NCBI RefSeq assembly: GCF_003363265.1 | Contig: NZ_QRBF01000001.1 | Coordinates: 962,451-1,026,450, forward strand | DNA: 64,000 bases | From: Dyella psychrodurans | GTDB lineage: Bacteria; Pseudomonadota; Gammaproteobacteria; Xanthomonadales; Rhodanobacteraceae | Direction of reading: 5' to 3' | Shown here: piece after piece, positions 54,663-64,000 of the stretch | How positions within the stretch are numbered: the first letter of the stretch is position 1 | Layout: the number at the start of each line of letters is the position of its first letter | Program-made: the position numbers and the translations under genes | The notes under the pieces: generated by a model | What the model saw: only the letters and a program-made list of their open reading frames with translations | What the model was told of the DNA's origin: nothing | Database searches by the model: none

Positions 54663-56030
54663 ATGACACGGCAATCCATCACCTTGATCGGCGGCGGCTT
54701 GGTAGGCGCATTGATGGCGCAGTTGCTGGCCAAGCGCGGATTTGCCGTGGAGGTTTTCGAAAAACGTCCTGATCCGCGGCGATTCGGTTTCGTGGGCGGC
54801 CGCTCGATCAATCTCGCACTCGCGGAACGCGGGCTCCAGGCACTGCGCACCGCAGGGCTTGCCGACGATGTGATGGAACGCGCGGTGATGATGCGCGGTC
54901 GCATGGTGCATCCGCTCGAAGGCGCCTCCGGTCTGCAGCGATACGGTGTGGACGACAGCGAGGTGATCTGGTCGGTATCGCGCGGCGCCTTGAACATGCT
55001 TTTGCTCGATGCCGCGGAAGCAGCTGGTGTGACACTGCACTTTGGACAATCCCTGGCTTCCGCCGATTTCGACGCGCGACGCATCGCGCTTGTCGACGAA
55101 AACGGTACGCAACGCCATCACGATGCATCCGTGCTTATCGGAGCCGATGGCGCGGGTTCCGCGCTTCGCGCGGCGATGGACGAATATTCCCCGATAGGCG
55201 CACGCGTCGAATCCCTGGGGCACGGCTACAAGGAACTGGAAATTCCGCCTCGCGCAGGTGCAGAACGTTTCGCCATCGAGCCGCACGCACTGCACATCTG
55301 GCCGCGTGGCGGGTACATGTGCATCGCGCTACCCAACACCGAAGGCAGCTTCACGGTCACGCTGTTCCTGCCCGCGCACGGGCCTCACCCCAGTTTCGAT
55401 ACGCTGCCGGACTCGTCGGCCGCGGCTGCATTCTTCCGTGAAGACTTCCCGGACCTGCTGCCGCAGATTCCGCGCTTCGCGGAGGATTACGACAGCCATC
55501 CCGTCGGCACACTCTCCACGCTTTATCTCGACCGCTGGCATATCGACGGACGTGCGCTGCTGATCGGCGATGCCGCACACGCCATCGTTCCGTTCCACGG
55601 CCAGGGCATGAACTGCGGCTTCGAAGACACGGTGGTGCTGGCGGATCTCCTGGCCGAGTCCGGCCGCGACACCGCCGATGCCTTCGCCGAATTCCAGCGC
55701 ATTCGCCAACCCAACGCCAACGCGATTGCAGCGATGGCGCTGGAGAACTACATCGAGATGCGCGATTCAGTGGCCGATCCGTACTACCTCGCCAAGCGCG
55801 AACTGGGCGCACGACTCGCCGAACGCGCGCCGAAGCACTTCATGGCGCGCTACCGCATGGTGACCTTCACCCATCTGCCCTACGCCTACGCCTACGAGCG
55901 TGGCCGTGCGCAGGATCAACTGCTCGAACAATTGCTGCGCGGTTCCACCCATGCCAACGATGTATCGCTGGACGCCGCCATCGCCACGCTGGAAGCCACC
56001 CTTCCCCCGCTCCCGAAACTAAGGGCGTAA
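54663..56030 (+). CDS. kmo: kynurenine 3-monooxygenase
   Basis: FAD monooxygenase that hydroxylates L-kynurenine to 3-hydroxykynurenine in tryptophan degradation/quinolinate formation, 455 residues. The Rossmann loop IGGGLVGA is at 9-16, GRSINLALAERG at about 40-51, the FAD segment LIGDAAHAIVPFHGQGMNCGFED near 303, and a C-terminal helical membrane-associating region. The ATG at 54663 fits the family; the longer frame upstream is not conserved. kynA/kynU are not seen here. Confidence 0.92.
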   Translation: MTRQSITLIGGGLVGALMAQLLAKRGFAVEVFEKRPDPRRFGFVGGRSINLALAERGLQALRTAGLADDVMERAVMMRGRMVHPLEGASGLQRYGVDDSEVIWSVSRGALNMLLLDAAEAAGVTLHFGQSLASADFDARRIALVDENGTQRHHDASVLIGADGAGSALRAAMDEYSPIGARVESLGHGYKELEIPPRAGAERFAIEPHALHIWPRGGYMCIALPNTEGSFTVTLFLPAHGPHPSFDTLPDSSAAAAFFREDFPDLLPQIPRFAEDYDSHPVGTLSTLYLDRWHIDGRALLIGDAAHAIVPFHGQGMNCGFEDTVVLADLLAESGRDTADAFAEFQRIRQPNANAIAAMALENYIEMRDSVADPYYLAKRELGARLAERAPKHFMARYRMVTFTHLPYAYAYERGRAQDQLLEQLLRGSTHANDVSLDAAIATLEATLPPLPKLRA

Positions 56031-56039
56031 AGTCATCCC

Positions 56040-56474
56040 ATGGACAGCACGCTGATTACCCACTACCGGACCACCGATTACCGAGTGCGATTGCTGCAAG
56101 GCGGATGGGCCAGCATCCGCATCGACAAGGTCTTGCCGGCTGCGCTGCAAGCGCTGACGGGAGGCCGTGGCTGGGCCTTCATCACGGCCTGGAATCCTCA
56201 ATCGCAGCTGCTGCCGCGCTCCCTCAATCATGCTGCCCAGATAGCTCTGCTGGCGGCGTTGCGGGGCCTGCGGCGGACGCTCTACATCCGTCCAGGGCTG
56301 GGCGCGGGCCAGAGTTGGCGCGAGCCCAGCTTTTTCGTGATCGGCCCGGAACTTGAGGAGATCGATGAACTGGCGCAGCAATTTCACCAGAACGCCTACA
56401 TCCACGGGCTGGGCACCGGCGCAGCACGACTGCGCCTCGCCAGTGACAGGCCGCCGCATGGACAAGCCGGATGA
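56040..56474 (+). CDS. DUF3293 domain protein
   Basis: A 144-residue protein of the DUF3293 family. The opening LITHYRTTDYRV and the central AFITAWNPQS are conserved, as is the C-terminal YIHGLG segment. No signal peptide, helices or catalytic motif are obvious; function unknown. It lies nine bases after kmo and twelve before ccmA, and may be co-transcribed. Confidence 0.8.
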   Translation: MDSTLITHYRTTDYRVRLLQGGWASIRIDKVLPAALQALTGGRGWAFITAWNPQSQLLPRSLNHAAQIALLAALRGLRRTLYIRPGLGAGQSWREPSFFVIGPELEEIDELAQQFHQNAYIHGLGTGAARLRLASDRPPHGQAG

Positions 56475-56486
56475 GCATTCCCGACA

Positions 56487-57131
56487 ATGCCGGCGATGAC
56501 CTCCGAGCCCTCCGCCACGCCGCTGCTTGAAGCACGAGCCCTCAGCTTCCACCGCCAGGACGAACCCGTGTTCGGCCCGCTGGATTTCCGTCTCGATGCG
56601 GGCGAACTCACCCTGATCGAAGGCGACAACGGCAGCGGGAAAACCACGCTGATGCGCATCCTCACCGGTTTGCTGCGCCCGGAGGAAGGCGAGCTCTACT
56701 GGCGCGGCCAGCCGCTGACGTGGGATCGCTGCAGCGGCGAGGTTCTGTTTCTGGGTCATCAGCTCGGATTGAAGACCGAGCTCAGCGCACGCGAAAACCT
56801 GCGCTTCGCCATCGGCCTGCACGGTCACCGCGAACATAGCGATATCGACAACGCGTTGACGCGCGTGGGTCTGGCCGGCTTCGGCGACGAGCCTGTGCGA
56901 AAGCTCTCCGCAGGCCAGAAAAAGCGTGTCGCGCTGGCGCGCTTGCTGTTGGTTCCCGCCGCGCTGTGGCTGCTGGACGAGCCCTACGCCAATCTGGACC
57001 GCACCGGGATCGAGCTGGTCAACGGCCTGCTGGAGGCGCATATCGCGCACGGCGGCGCGGCCCTGGTCACCAGCCACGGTGCCGTGCAGTTCCACGGCGG
57101 CGAGCCGCAACGGATCCGTCTGCATGGCTGA
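56487..57131 (+). CDS. ccmA: heme exporter ATP-binding protein CcmA
   Basis: ATPase of the CcmABCD complex that releases holo-CcmE, 214 residues. Walker A EGDNGSGKTT is at 45-54, signature LSAGQKKRVALARLL, Walker B LWLLDEPYANLD. First gene of ccmABCDEFGHI. The ATG at 56487 or 56496 may be used. It overlaps ccmB by eight bases. Confidence 0.95.
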   Translation: MPAMTSEPSATPLLEARALSFHRQDEPVFGPLDFRLDAGELTLIEGDNGSGKTTLMRILTGLLRPEEGELYWRGQPLTWDRCSGEVLFLGHQLGLKTELSARENLRFAIGLHGHREHSDIDNALTRVGLAGFGDEPVRKLSAGQKKRVALARLLLVPAALWLLDEPYANLDRTGIELVNGLLEAHIAHGGAALVTSHGAVQFHGGEPQRIRLHG

Positions 57132-57819
57132 TCTGCGACGTCCCGGACTGGGTCACGCCTGCATCGCCGTCCTGCGCCGCGACCTGACCCTGGCCTGGCG
57201 CCAGCGCGGCGACATGGTCTTGCCCGTGCTGTATGCGTTGATCGTCACCTCGCTGTTCCCGTTCGCACTGGGTCCCGAAGATGCCTTGCTGCGCCGGATC
57301 GCCGCCGGCGTGGTGCTGGTAACTGTTCTGCTGGCGATGCTGCTGGCACTGGACGCGATGTTCCGCAGCGACATCGAGGACGGCTCGCTGGAACAGTTGA
57401 TGCTGGCCCCGCAGCCGCTCGCGCTGATGCTGGGCATGAAGATCCTGGCGCACTGGGTGGCCACGGCGGTTCCGTTGATCGTGATCGCACCGCTGCTGGC
57501 CGGCATGCTGCACCTGCCTGCGCCGGTCATGCCGGTGTTGCTGCTGGCGCTGCTGCTGGCGACGCCGCTGCTCAGCCTGCTGGGCGGGATACTGGTCGCG
57601 CTAACGGCCGGGACGCGGCGCTCTGGTATGCTCCTAGCCTTGATGCTGCTGCCGCTATGCGTGCCGGTGGTGATCTTCGCCGCCGGGGCCCTGGCAGCCG
57701 CCCAAGAGGGGTTGCCGTGGGCTGCCCCCATTGCATGGCTGGGTGCAGCGCTTGCCCTGGCTGTGGTGCTGGCGCCGTTGGCCTGCGCTGCCGCACTTCG
57801 TATCGCGTTGGACTCGTAG
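57124..57819 (+). CDS. ccmB: heme exporter protein CcmB
   Basis: Six-helix permease of the CcmABCD complex, 231 residues. The start ATG at 57124 lies inside the end of ccmA. The N-terminal region (CIAVLRRDLTLAWRQRGDMV) and DIEDGSLEQLMLAPQPLA are recognisable. Seven bases separate it from ccmC. Confidence 0.94.
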   Translation: MADLRRPGLGHACIAVLRRDLTLAWRQRGDMVLPVLYALIVTSLFPFALGPEDALLRRIAAGVVLVTVLLAMLLALDAMFRSDIEDGSLEQLMLAPQPLALMLGMKILAHWVATAVPLIVIAPLLAGMLHLPAPVMPVLLLALLLATPLLSLLGGILVALTAGTRRSGMLLALMLLPLCVPVVIFAAGALAAAQEGLPWAAPIAWLGAALALAVVLAPLACAAALRIALDS

Positions 57820-57826
57820 ATCGCCT

Positions 57827-58585
57827 ATGGCCCATTGGATTCCCCTGTGGTTGCACAAGTTGAGTTCTCCGCCGGTGTTCTACGGCTTCGCCGGCAAGCT
57901 GCGTCCATGGGCGATCGCGCTGGCCTTGGTTCTCGGCCTCGTCGCGCTTTACGGCGGACTGGTGCTGGCGCCACCGGATTACCAGCAGGGTGACGACTAC
58001 CGCATCATCTTCATCCACGTCCCATGTGCCTGGATGAGTCTTTTCATCTACGGCGTGATGGGCATCGCCGCCTTCATCGCACTGGTGTGGCGCATCAAGC
58101 TGGCTGAAGTGGTGGCGATGGCATCCGCACCGATCGGCGCGTCGTTCACCTTCATCACGCTGGTCACCGGTTCGCTGTGGGGCGAGCGCATGTGGGGCAC
58201 CTGGTGGACGTGGGATGCGCGACTCACGTCGGAACTGGTGCTGCTGTTCCTGTATCTGGGCGTGATCGCGCTCTACCACTCGTTTGAAGATCGCCGCCAG
58301 GGCGCGCGCACGGCGGCGTTCCTTGCGCTGATCGGCATCGTCAACGTACCGATCGTGCATTTCTCGGTGAACTGGTGGAACACGTTGCACCAGGGCTCGA
58401 CCATCCGCCTGCTCGGCCCCTCGTCGATCTCGCCATCGATGATCTGGCCGCTGTTGACGATGATGATTGCCACCAAGCTTTATTACATCGCCAGCCTCTT
58501 CGGCCGTGCGCGCGTGGATCTCCTTTCGCTGGAAAGCGGAAAGGATTGGGTGCGGCAGATCGCCGAAAACGAGGTGCGTCGATGA
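57827..58585 (+). CDS. ccmC: heme transporter CcmC
   Basis: Heme-handling membrane protein that delivers heme to CcmE, 252 residues, six helices. The tryptophan-rich [14 protein letters not shown] is present, with the heme-ligand histidines in IFIHVPCAW and [14 protein letters not shown]. It overlaps ccmD by four bases. Confidence 0.96.
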   Translation: MAHWIPLWLHKLSSPPVFYGFAGKLRPWAIALALVLGLVALYGGLVLAPPDYQQGDDYRIIFIHVPCAWMSLFIYGVMGIAAFIALVWRIKLAEVVAMASAPIGASFTFITLVTGSLWGERMWGTWWTWDARLTSELVLLFLYLGVIALYHSFEDRRQGARTAAFLALIGIVNVPIVHFSVNWWNTLHQGSTIRLLGPSSISPSMIWPLLTMMIATKLYYIASLFGRARVDLLSLESGKDWVRQIAENEVRR

Positions 58586-58794
58586 GCGCAGGTTCGCTGC
58601 AATCCTTCTTCGCCATGGGCGGTTACGCCGCCTATGTCTGGCCGGCCTACGGCGTGTTCTTCATCGTGCTGTTGATCGACTGGCTGGCACCGCAGCTTCG
58701 CCGCCGCCGCCTGCTGCGCGAACTGCGCGAACGCATGGCACGACAGGACGCGCGCAAGGAGCGCGCAAACCGAAACTCCGCGACCGCAACCTAG
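58582..58794 (+). CDS. ccmD: heme exporter protein CcmD
   Basis: A 70-residue small membrane protein that stabilises CcmABC with CcmE. One helix (about 10-35, [20 protein letters not shown]) with the typical YVWPAYG motif, then an Arg-rich cytoplasmic tail. ATGA overlap with ccmC. Confidence 0.93.
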   Translation: MSAGSLQSFFAMGGYAAYVWPAYGVFFIVLLIDWLAPQLRRRRLLRELRERMARQDARKERANRNSATAT

Positions 58795-58820
58795 CGGCGG
58801 CCGCCTGGCACTCATTTCTT

Positions 58821-59291
58821 ATGAATCCGACACGTCAACGCCGACTCACCATCGTCATTGCCATACTGATTGCCGTGATCGTGGCGTCGGCGCTGGTGGT
58901 GTATGCGCTGCAGCAGAACATGAACTACCTGTTTACGCCGTCGCAGGTGCAGGCAGGCGAAGCGACCAGCTACAAGACCTTTCGCCTCGGCGGCATGGTC
59001 AAGGCAGGTTCGATTCAGCGCAGCAACGATTCGCTGCGGGTCACCTTCACCGTTGTCGATGCCAGCGGCGTGATGCCGGTCGAATACAACGGCATCCTGC
59101 CGGACCTGTTCCGCGAAAACCAATCTGTCATCGCCACCGGACATATGGATGGCGCTCGCTTTGTCGCCACTGAAGTGCTTGCCAAACACGATGAAACCTA
59201 CATGCCCAAAGAGCTGAAAGACGCCATGGCGAAGGCTCACCAGGGCAAGCACATCGACGAGTCGGCAAGCCAGGACAAGTCATCGCTATGA
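58821..59291 (+). CDS. ccmE: cytochrome c maturation heme chaperone CcmE
   Basis: Periplasmic heme chaperone (156 residues) anchored by helix 9-30. Heme is bound covalently at His123 within HDETYMP; Tyr127 is the axial ligand. The OB-fold core spans about 35-120. It overlaps ccmF by four bases. Confidence 0.96.
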   Translation: MNPTRQRRLTIVIAILIAVIVASALVVYALQQNMNYLFTPSQVQAGEATSYKTFRLGGMVKAGSIQRSNDSLRVTFTVVDASGVMPVEYNGILPDLFRENQSVIATGHMDGARFVATEVLAKHDETYMPKELKDAMAKAHQGKHIDESASQDKSSL

Positions 59292-61261
59292 CACCCGAAC
59301 TCGGCCAACTGGCACTTATCCTCGCCTTGCTGCTGGCGATCGCGCAGAGCGTGCTTCCGATGGTGGGCGCATGGCGCGGCAATCGCGCGCTGATGGCCGT
59401 CGCGCGCCCTGCCGCGAGTGGACAGGCGGTTTTTGTGGCGTTGGCTTTTGCGATTCTCGTTTGGGCATTCCTGCACTTCGATTTCTCGGTGCAGTACGTC
59501 GCCGACAATTCCAATCTGCAACTGCCCTGGTATTACCGCATTGCCGCGGTATGGGGCGCGCACGAAGGGTCGATGCTGTTATGGGTATTGATCCTCAATG
59601 TCTGGACCGTGGCGCTCGCACTGTTCAGCCGACGACTGCCGGACGTCTTTCTTGCGCGCGTATTGGCCGTGCTCGGCATTATTTCCGTGGGGTTTCTTTC
59701 GTTCATCCTGTTCACCTCCAATCCGTTCGGCCGCCTGTTGCCGATGCCGCCGGACGGCGCCGATCTCAATCCGGTGCTGCAGGATCCGGGCATGACCTTC
59801 CACCCGCCCGTGCTGTACATGGGCTACGTGGGCTTCTCGGTGGCGTTCGCGTTTTCCATCGCGGCCTTGCTGGGCGGCTCGATGGAACAGGCGTGGGTGC
59901 GTTGGGCGCGTCCATGGACCAATGCCGCGTGGGGCTTTCTGTCCTGCGGCATCGTGGCCGGCAGCTGGTGGGCGTATGCCGAACTCGGCTGGGGCGGCTG
60001 GTGGTTCTGGGATCCGGTGGAAAACGCGAGCTTCATGCCGTGGCTGGTCGGCGTGGCGTTGATCCATGCGCAAGCCGTCACTGAAAAACGCGGATCGCTG
60101 CGTGCCTGGACGATTTTGCTTTCGCTGTTTGCGTTCTCGCTGTCGTTGCTGGGCACGTTCCTGGTGCGCTCGGGCATCCTTACGTCGGTGCATGCGTTCG
60201 CATCCGATCCGCGACGCGGCACCTTCATCCTGTGCTTCCTCGCCGTCATCGTGGGCGGATCGCTGCTTCTTTATGCGCTGCGCGCACCGAAAGTGGCGGG
60301 CGGAAAGGCCTTTGCATTGGTGTCGCGCGAAAGCGCCATCCTGATCGGCAACCTGATGTTCACCGTCGCAGCGTCAATGGTCATGCTCGGCACGCTGTTT
60401 CCGCTGCTTGGTGATGCGCTGAACCTCGGCAAGGTTTCGGTGGGACCGCCCTACTTCGGCCTGCTGTTCCCGCTGTTGATGCTGCCGGTGGTGCTGTTGC
60501 TGCCGTTCGGGCCTTATTTGCGCTGGGGTAAAAGCGACACGCCCGTACTCAAGCAGGTGCTTGCGCGCACCGGTATCGCAGCGGTCGCCTGCGCTGTGCT
60601 TGCGGCATTTTTCGTGCAGGGACAGCTCAAGGCGATAGCAGGCGTCGCCTGCGCGGTGTGGGTCGGCGTGGGTGTGGCGCTTTATGTGATCAAGCGCTGG
60701 CGGGAAATGCCTCGCGGGCGCCGTTATCCGGCCGAGATGACCGGCATGCTATTGGCCCACGTTGGCGTCGCGATTTTCCTCATCGGGGTGCTGCTCTCCG
60801 AATCGCTGAGCGTCACGCGCGATGTGCGCATGACGCCTGGACAGGTTGCCGTCGTAGGCGGTTACGAATTCCGTTTCGACGGCGTCACGCAAACCACTGG
60901 CCCCAACTGGCAGGCGGAGCAAGGCGTCGTCACGGTGACACGCAACGGCGCGCCCGTGGCGGTGATGCATCCGCAGAAACGCACGTATACGCACGAGCAG
61001 GTTCAGACGGAATCGGCCGTCGATCCGGGAATCACGCGCGATCTCTACGTGGCCCTGGGCGAGCCGATGGATCCGAACCACATCGAAGGCGCCTGGGCGC
61101 TGCGCCTGTATACGAAACCCTTTATCCGCTGGATCTGGGCTGGCGGCCTGTTGATGATGCTGGGCGGATTCGTCAGCGCCGGGGATCGCCGTTTCCGCGT
61201 GAAACGCGAAGCCGAAGCTGCACAGACGGTCACCACGACGATGCAGGAATCGCAGGCATGA
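59288..61261 (+). CDS. ccmF: heme lyase CcmF
   Basis: Large membrane component of the cytochrome c heme ligation complex, 657 residues and about 15 helices. The tryptophan-rich [19 protein letters not shown] is present and a soluble C-terminal domain precedes the last helix. It overlaps ccmE and ccmG by four bases each. Confidence 0.97.
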   Translation: MTPELGQLALILALLLAIAQSVLPMVGAWRGNRALMAVARPAASGQAVFVALAFAILVWAFLHFDFSVQYVADNSNLQLPWYYRIAAVWGAHEGSMLLWVLILNVWTVALALFSRRLPDVFLARVLAVLGIISVGFLSFILFTSNPFGRLLPMPPDGADLNPVLQDPGMTFHPPVLYMGYVGFSVAFAFSIAALLGGSMEQAWVRWARPWTNAAWGFLSCGIVAGSWWAYAELGWGGWWFWDPVENASFMPWLVGVALIHAQAVTEKRGSLRAWTILLSLFAFSLSLLGTFLVRSGILTSVHAFASDPRRGTFILCFLAVIVGGSLLLYALRAPKVAGGKAFALVSRESAILIGNLMFTVAASMVMLGTLFPLLGDALNLGKVSVGPPYFGLLFPLLMLPVVLLLPFGPYLRWGKSDTPVLKQVLARTGIAAVACAVLAAFFVQGQLKAIAGVACAVWVGVGVALYVIKRWREMPRGRRYPAEMTGMLLAHVGVAIFLIGVLLSESLSVTRDVRMTPGQVAVVGGYEFRFDGVTQTTGPNWQAEQGVVTVTRNGAPVAVMHPQKRTYTHEQVQTESAVDPGITRDLYVALGEPMDPNHIEGAWALRLYTKPFIRWIWAGGLLMMLGGFVSAGDRRFRVKREAEAAQTVTTTMQESQA

Positions 61262-61800
61262 GCCGGCTGCTGCCCTTCATCGGCTTCATGCTGCTGGCCT
61301 GTCTGCTTGGCTTCGGCATCTGGTGGAACAGCTCACATGATCCCACGGCGGTGCCATCGCCGCTCATCAACAAGCCCGCACCCACGTTTGCCCTACCCAA
61401 GCTGGACAATCCCACGCAACTGGTCAGCAAGGATTCGATGCTGGGCAAACCCTATCTGGTCAATGTCTTCGCCAGTTGGTGTTTCGCCTGCGGCGAGGAA
61501 CATCCCGTGTTGATGGCGGAATCCAAAACATTGGGCATTCCAGTGATCGGCTACGACTACAAGGACGAGCCCGCCGATGCCAAAGCGTGGCTCGCGCAGC
61601 ATGGCAATCCCTACGACATGGTGATTGCCGATCAATCCGGCCACACCGCGATCGATTTCGGCGTGTACGGCGCGCCGGAAACCTTCCTGATCGATGGCAA
61701 GGGCGTCATTCGCTACAAGCGCATCGGTCCGCTCACGCCGGATGTCATTGCACGACAACTGATGCCTGCCATCGCTGCCCTGCAAAAGGAAGCACCGTGA
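61258..61800 (+). CDS. ccmG: thiol:disulfide interchange protein CcmG/DsbE with CFAC active site
   Basis: Membrane-anchored thioredoxin-like reductase for apocytochrome c or CcmH, 180 residues. One N-terminal helix (about 5-24), then a thioredoxin fold with the GVYGAPETF cis-Pro loop. The active site is WCFAC (Cys75, Cys78) rather than the usual WCPTC or WCxxC with proline, so the redox potential may differ. It is coupled to ccmF and ccmH by start/stop overlaps. Confidence 0.93.
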   Translation: MSRLLPFIGFMLLACLLGFGIWWNSSHDPTAVPSPLINKPAPTFALPKLDNPTQLVSKDSMLGKPYLVNVFASWCFACGEEHPVLMAESKTLGIPVIGYDYKDEPADAKAWLAQHGNPYDMVIADQSGHTAIDFGVYGAPETFLIDGKGVIRYKRIGPLTPDVIARQLMPAIAALQKEAP

Positions 61801-62243
61801 TGGGCAAGGTGTTTCGCACCTGGATATGGCTGACGCTGGTTGCAATAAGCGGCCTGGCGGCGGCGCAAGCGATCGACCCGCTGCCGTTCCGCGATCATGC
61901 CGAGGAGCTGCGTTTTCAGCATCTCACCAGCGAACTGCGCTGCCTGGTCTGCCAGGACGAAGATCTCGCCGACTCGAACGCCGATTTCGCGCGCGACCTG
62001 CGCCATAAAGTGTTCGAGCTGATGCAGCAAGGCAAGAGCGATGCGCAGATCAAGCAGTATCTGGTCGACCGCTACTCCGATTTCGTGCTTTACGATCCGC
62101 CGGTCAACACGCATACCTGGCTGCTCTGGTTTGGGCCGCTGTTGATTCTGATCGCCGGCGGCGCGGTGGTCGGCTACACCATCCGCAAGCGCAGCCACAC
62201 GGGCACGCCCGCCGCACCGACCGACAATGGGGACGATTGGTGA
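61800..62243 (+). CDS. ccmH: cytochrome c maturation protein CcmH (CcmL-type, N-terminal domain)
   Basis: A 147-residue thiol protein that reduces apocytochrome c. The redox motif is LRCLVCQ (Cys48, Cys51), with signal-like helix at 5-22 and a C-terminal helix near 108-130. It is the short form; the TPR domain is the separate ccmI gene next. Start ATG at 61800 (GTG 61797 is possible). Confidence 0.93.
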   Translation: MGKVFRTWIWLTLVAISGLAAAQAIDPLPFRDHAEELRFQHLTSELRCLVCQDEDLADSNADFARDLRHKVFELMQQGKSDAQIKQYLVDRYSDFVLYDPPVNTHTWLLWFGPLLILIAGGAVVGYTIRKRSHTGTPAAPTDNGDDW

Positions 62244-63301
62244 AGTTTGCTTTCTACATCGCCGCCGCAGTGATGATCGCTGTGGCGTTGGCATTGCTGC
62301 TGATTCCGCTACTTCGCAACGGCCGCCAATCGGGCCAGCCGCGAGGCGTGTTCGCGCTGATGCTTTTCATCGTGCTGGTCGTTCCGGCCGGCACCGCCCT
62401 CCTGTACCTGCGAGTGGGCGCGCCTTCGACACTGAGTGGCGTCGCCACGCAGACGCAGACGGCAACGGACATCAACAAAGCACTGGATGAGTTGCGCGCT
62501 CACCTGGCCAGCAATCCCAAGGATGTGCAAGGCTGGATGCTGCTCGCGCAGGCCGAGACGGAAATGCAGCACATGGGTGAGGCGCGCGATGCGTTCGATC
62601 ACATATTGCAGCTAACCCCGAACGATACAACGGCGATGGTGGGCTGGGCCGAAGCCGATTCAGCCGCACGACCGGACCACCGCATCGAAGGGCGTGCACG
62701 CGATCTGCTGGAACAGGCGGTAAAACTGGAACCGGACAATCAGCGCGGATTGTGGTTGCTCGGCATCAGCGATTTTCAGGAAGGCCGCTTTGCCGATGCA
62801 GCGGCCACGTGGCGCGTACTGCAGCCGCAACTGCAACCCGGCTCGAGCGTGGCACAGGCGGTCGCACAGCAGATCGCACTGGCCGATGCACGCGCTGGCG
62901 GCTCCCCCGCCTCGGCTTCAAGCGCGAGCTCTTCGTCCCCTGCACGGCCTCAAGGTCCGGCCTTGCAAATCAAAGTGGCCATCGCACCTGCACTGAAAGC
63001 AAAGCTTGCCGCCGGCGACACGCTGTTCGTCTACGCACGCGCCGAAAAGGGTCCGCCCATGCCGCTTGCCGTGGCTCGACTCGATGCAAGCCAACTGCCG
63101 GCCACCGTCACCCTCACCGACTCCATGGGCATGATGCCGTCGATGAAGCTGTCTTCGGTTCCACGTGTTTTCGTGGGTGCGCGCATCAGTCATAGTGGCG
63201 AGGCCGTGGCCCAGGCGGGCGACCTGGAAGGTAATGCCGGCGTGGTGGCGGTCAACGCCAAGACGCCCGTCAGCATACTCATCGACAAAGTGCACGACTA
63301 A
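62240..63301 (+). CDS. ccmI: cytochrome c maturation protein CcmI (CycH-type)
   Basis: Apocytochrome c chaperone, 353 residues. Two N-terminal helices (about 2-23 and 34-55), TPR repeats around 85-200 (LLAQAETEMQHMGEARDAFDHI), a Ser/Ala-rich linker, and the C-terminal beta domain. The start is GTG 62240 (or TTG 62237), overlapping the ccmH stop. Last gene of the ccm operon. Confidence 0.9.
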   Translation: MKFAFYIAAAVMIAVALALLLIPLLRNGRQSGQPRGVFALMLFIVLVVPAGTALLYLRVGAPSTLSGVATQTQTATDINKALDELRAHLASNPKDVQGWMLLAQAETEMQHMGEARDAFDHILQLTPNDTTAMVGWAEADSAARPDHRIEGRARDLLEQAVKLEPDNQRGLWLLGISDFQEGRFADAAATWRVLQPQLQPGSSVAQAVAQQIALADARAGGSPASASSASSSSPARPQGPALQIKVAIAPALKAKLAAGDTLFVYARAEKGPPMPLAVARLDASQLPATVTLTDSMGMMPSMKLSSVPRVFVGARISHSGEAVAQAGDLEGNAGVVAVNAKTPVSILIDKVHD

Positions 63302-63310
63302 GGAATGGTA

Positions 63311-64000
63311 ATGAGCGATGCGCGCCAGTACTTCAAGCTGCCTTCGCCTTTCGCGATGAAGCGCGGCGGCGCGTTGCACGGCGCGCACGTCGCTTACGAA
63401 ACCTGGGGCACCCTGAACGCGGCACGCGACAACGCCGTACTGATACTCACCGGACTTTCTCCCAGCGCACACGCGGCCGCCAATGCGCAGGACCCATCGC
63501 CGGGCTGGTGGGAAGAGATGCTTGGACCCGGCAAAGCCATCGATACCCGGCGCTGGTTCGTCATCTGCGTGAATTCCCTCGGCAGCGACAAAGGCTCTAC
63601 CTGCCCTGCCTCGACCGATCCGGCGACGGGCGAACCGTATCGCCTCAGCTTTCCCGATCTTTCGCTGGAAGATGTCGCCAACGCCGCGCACGGCGTGGTC
63701 ACGCACCTTGGTATCGACAGCCTGGCGTGCCTGATCGGTTGCTCCATGGGCGGCATGAGCGCGCTGGCGTACATGCTGCTGCATCCTGGCAGCGTGTGCG
63801 CGCATATCAGTGTCGATACCGCGCCGCAGGCACAGCCGTTCGCGATTGCCATACGCTCGCTGCAGCGCGAAGCGATCCGGCTCGATCCGCACTGGAACGA
63901 AGGCCGTTACGACGCCGAGCACTATCCGGATATCGGCATGAGCATCGCGCGCAAGCTCGGCGTGATCACGTATCGCTCGGCCATGGAATGGAACGGCCGC
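63311..64000 (+). CDS. MetX-family acyltransferase (homoserine or serine O-acyltransferase), partial
   Basis: Alpha/beta-hydrolase of the MetX family, 230 residues visible with the 3' end beyond the window. Catalytic Ser145 is in GCSMGGMS, and AHVAYETWGTLN and NSLGSDKGST are family segments. It starts with AAGGA eight bases before ATG 63311 and follows ccmI by nine bases. The nucleophile elbow reads CSMGGMSALAY instead of the common GSMGGMQALEW of homoserine O-acetyltransferases, so the serine O-succinyltransferase or homoserine O-succinyltransferase branch known in xanthomonads is possible. Confidence 0.85.
   Translation, partial: MSDARQYFKLPSPFAMKRGGALHGAHVAYETWGTLNAARDNAVLILTGLSPSAHAAANAQDPSPGWWEEMLGPGKAIDTRRWFVICVNSLGSDKGSTCPASTDPATGEPYRLSFPDLSLEDVANAAHGVVTHLGIDSLACLIGCSMGGMSALAYMLLHPGSVCAHISVDTAPQAQPFAIAIRSLQREAIRLDPHWNEGRYDAEHYPDIGMSIARKLGVITYRSAMEWNGR

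Noticed and set aside
1-64000. CRISPR array, insertion sequences, prophage or integrative element
   Set aside because: No regularly spaced repeats, transposase, integrase or phage genes are present; gene content is core chromosome throughout.

Overview
The window is a high-GC stretch of a free-living gammaproteobacterial chromosome. Gene content and order point to the Xanthomonadales (Lysobacterales), most likely a Rhodanobacteraceae member such as Dyella, Luteibacter or Rhodanobacter. The genus is inferred from synteny and protein style; no search was run. Useful markers are the pilZ-holB-tmk-mltG-pabC-pabB-fab order, a Kdo kinase (KdkA) beside a family 9 glycosyltransferase, lpxK-msbA-exbD-exbB-comEC, kynurenine 3-monooxygenase and DUF3293 next to ccm, and a MetX-like acyltransferase after ccmI. 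Almost everything is core chromosome: I see no prophage, insertion sequence, CRISPR array or island.

Layout. 1-4690 (minus): nuoA-F, the start of the complex I operon, with a structured leader upstream. 5024-17215 (minus): pilZ, a PIG-L deacetylase, holB, tmk, mltG, pabC, pabB, then type II fatty acid synthesis (fabF, acpP, fabG, fabD, an NTF2-like gene, fabH) and rpmF-yceD. 17374-18407 (plus): a small membrane protein and Maf/YceF. 18408-20027 (minus): a GT39-type glycosyltransferase, head to head with a plus-strand moxR-DUF58-transglutaminase operon and an Slp lipoprotein (to 24517). 24587-28171 (minus): HIT, recR, ybaB, dnaX, the SRP RNA gene ffs and tRNA-Ser(GGA).

28261-39726 is envelope biology: an MBL hydrolase, kdkA, a GT9 heptosyltransferase-like enzyme, DUF6165, lpxK, msbA, exbD/exbB, comEC, lolD and lolC. 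39848-45141 is a succinate dehydrogenase neighbourhood: sdhCDAB flanked by four maturation-type genes (sdhE, cptA/ygfX, a DUF1674 SDHAF4-like gene and ygfZ). Next come a 432-base gene-free, hairpin-rich stretch, a SleB-like cell wall hydrolase, two glycine-zipper lipoproteins and tatD.

48252-53115 (plus) is a MarR-regulated tripartite EmrAB-type efflux operon. phaR and phaB (polyhydroxyalkanoate control and synthesis), kmo and DUF3293 follow. The cytochrome c maturation operon ccmABCDEFGHI fills 56487-63301, and a truncated MetX-family gene ends the window.

Most operons are tightly coupled by 4-base start/stop overlaps. The most unusual signals are: the hairpin array at 45229-45480 with a sigma70-like promoter in front; the concentration of SDH maturation genes, including the rarely discussed bacterial SDHAF4 homologue; a CcmG with a CFAC active site; a PabB with Ala at the usual catalytic Lys; and degenerate copies of a tRNA-Ser 3' end between ffs and the tRNA.
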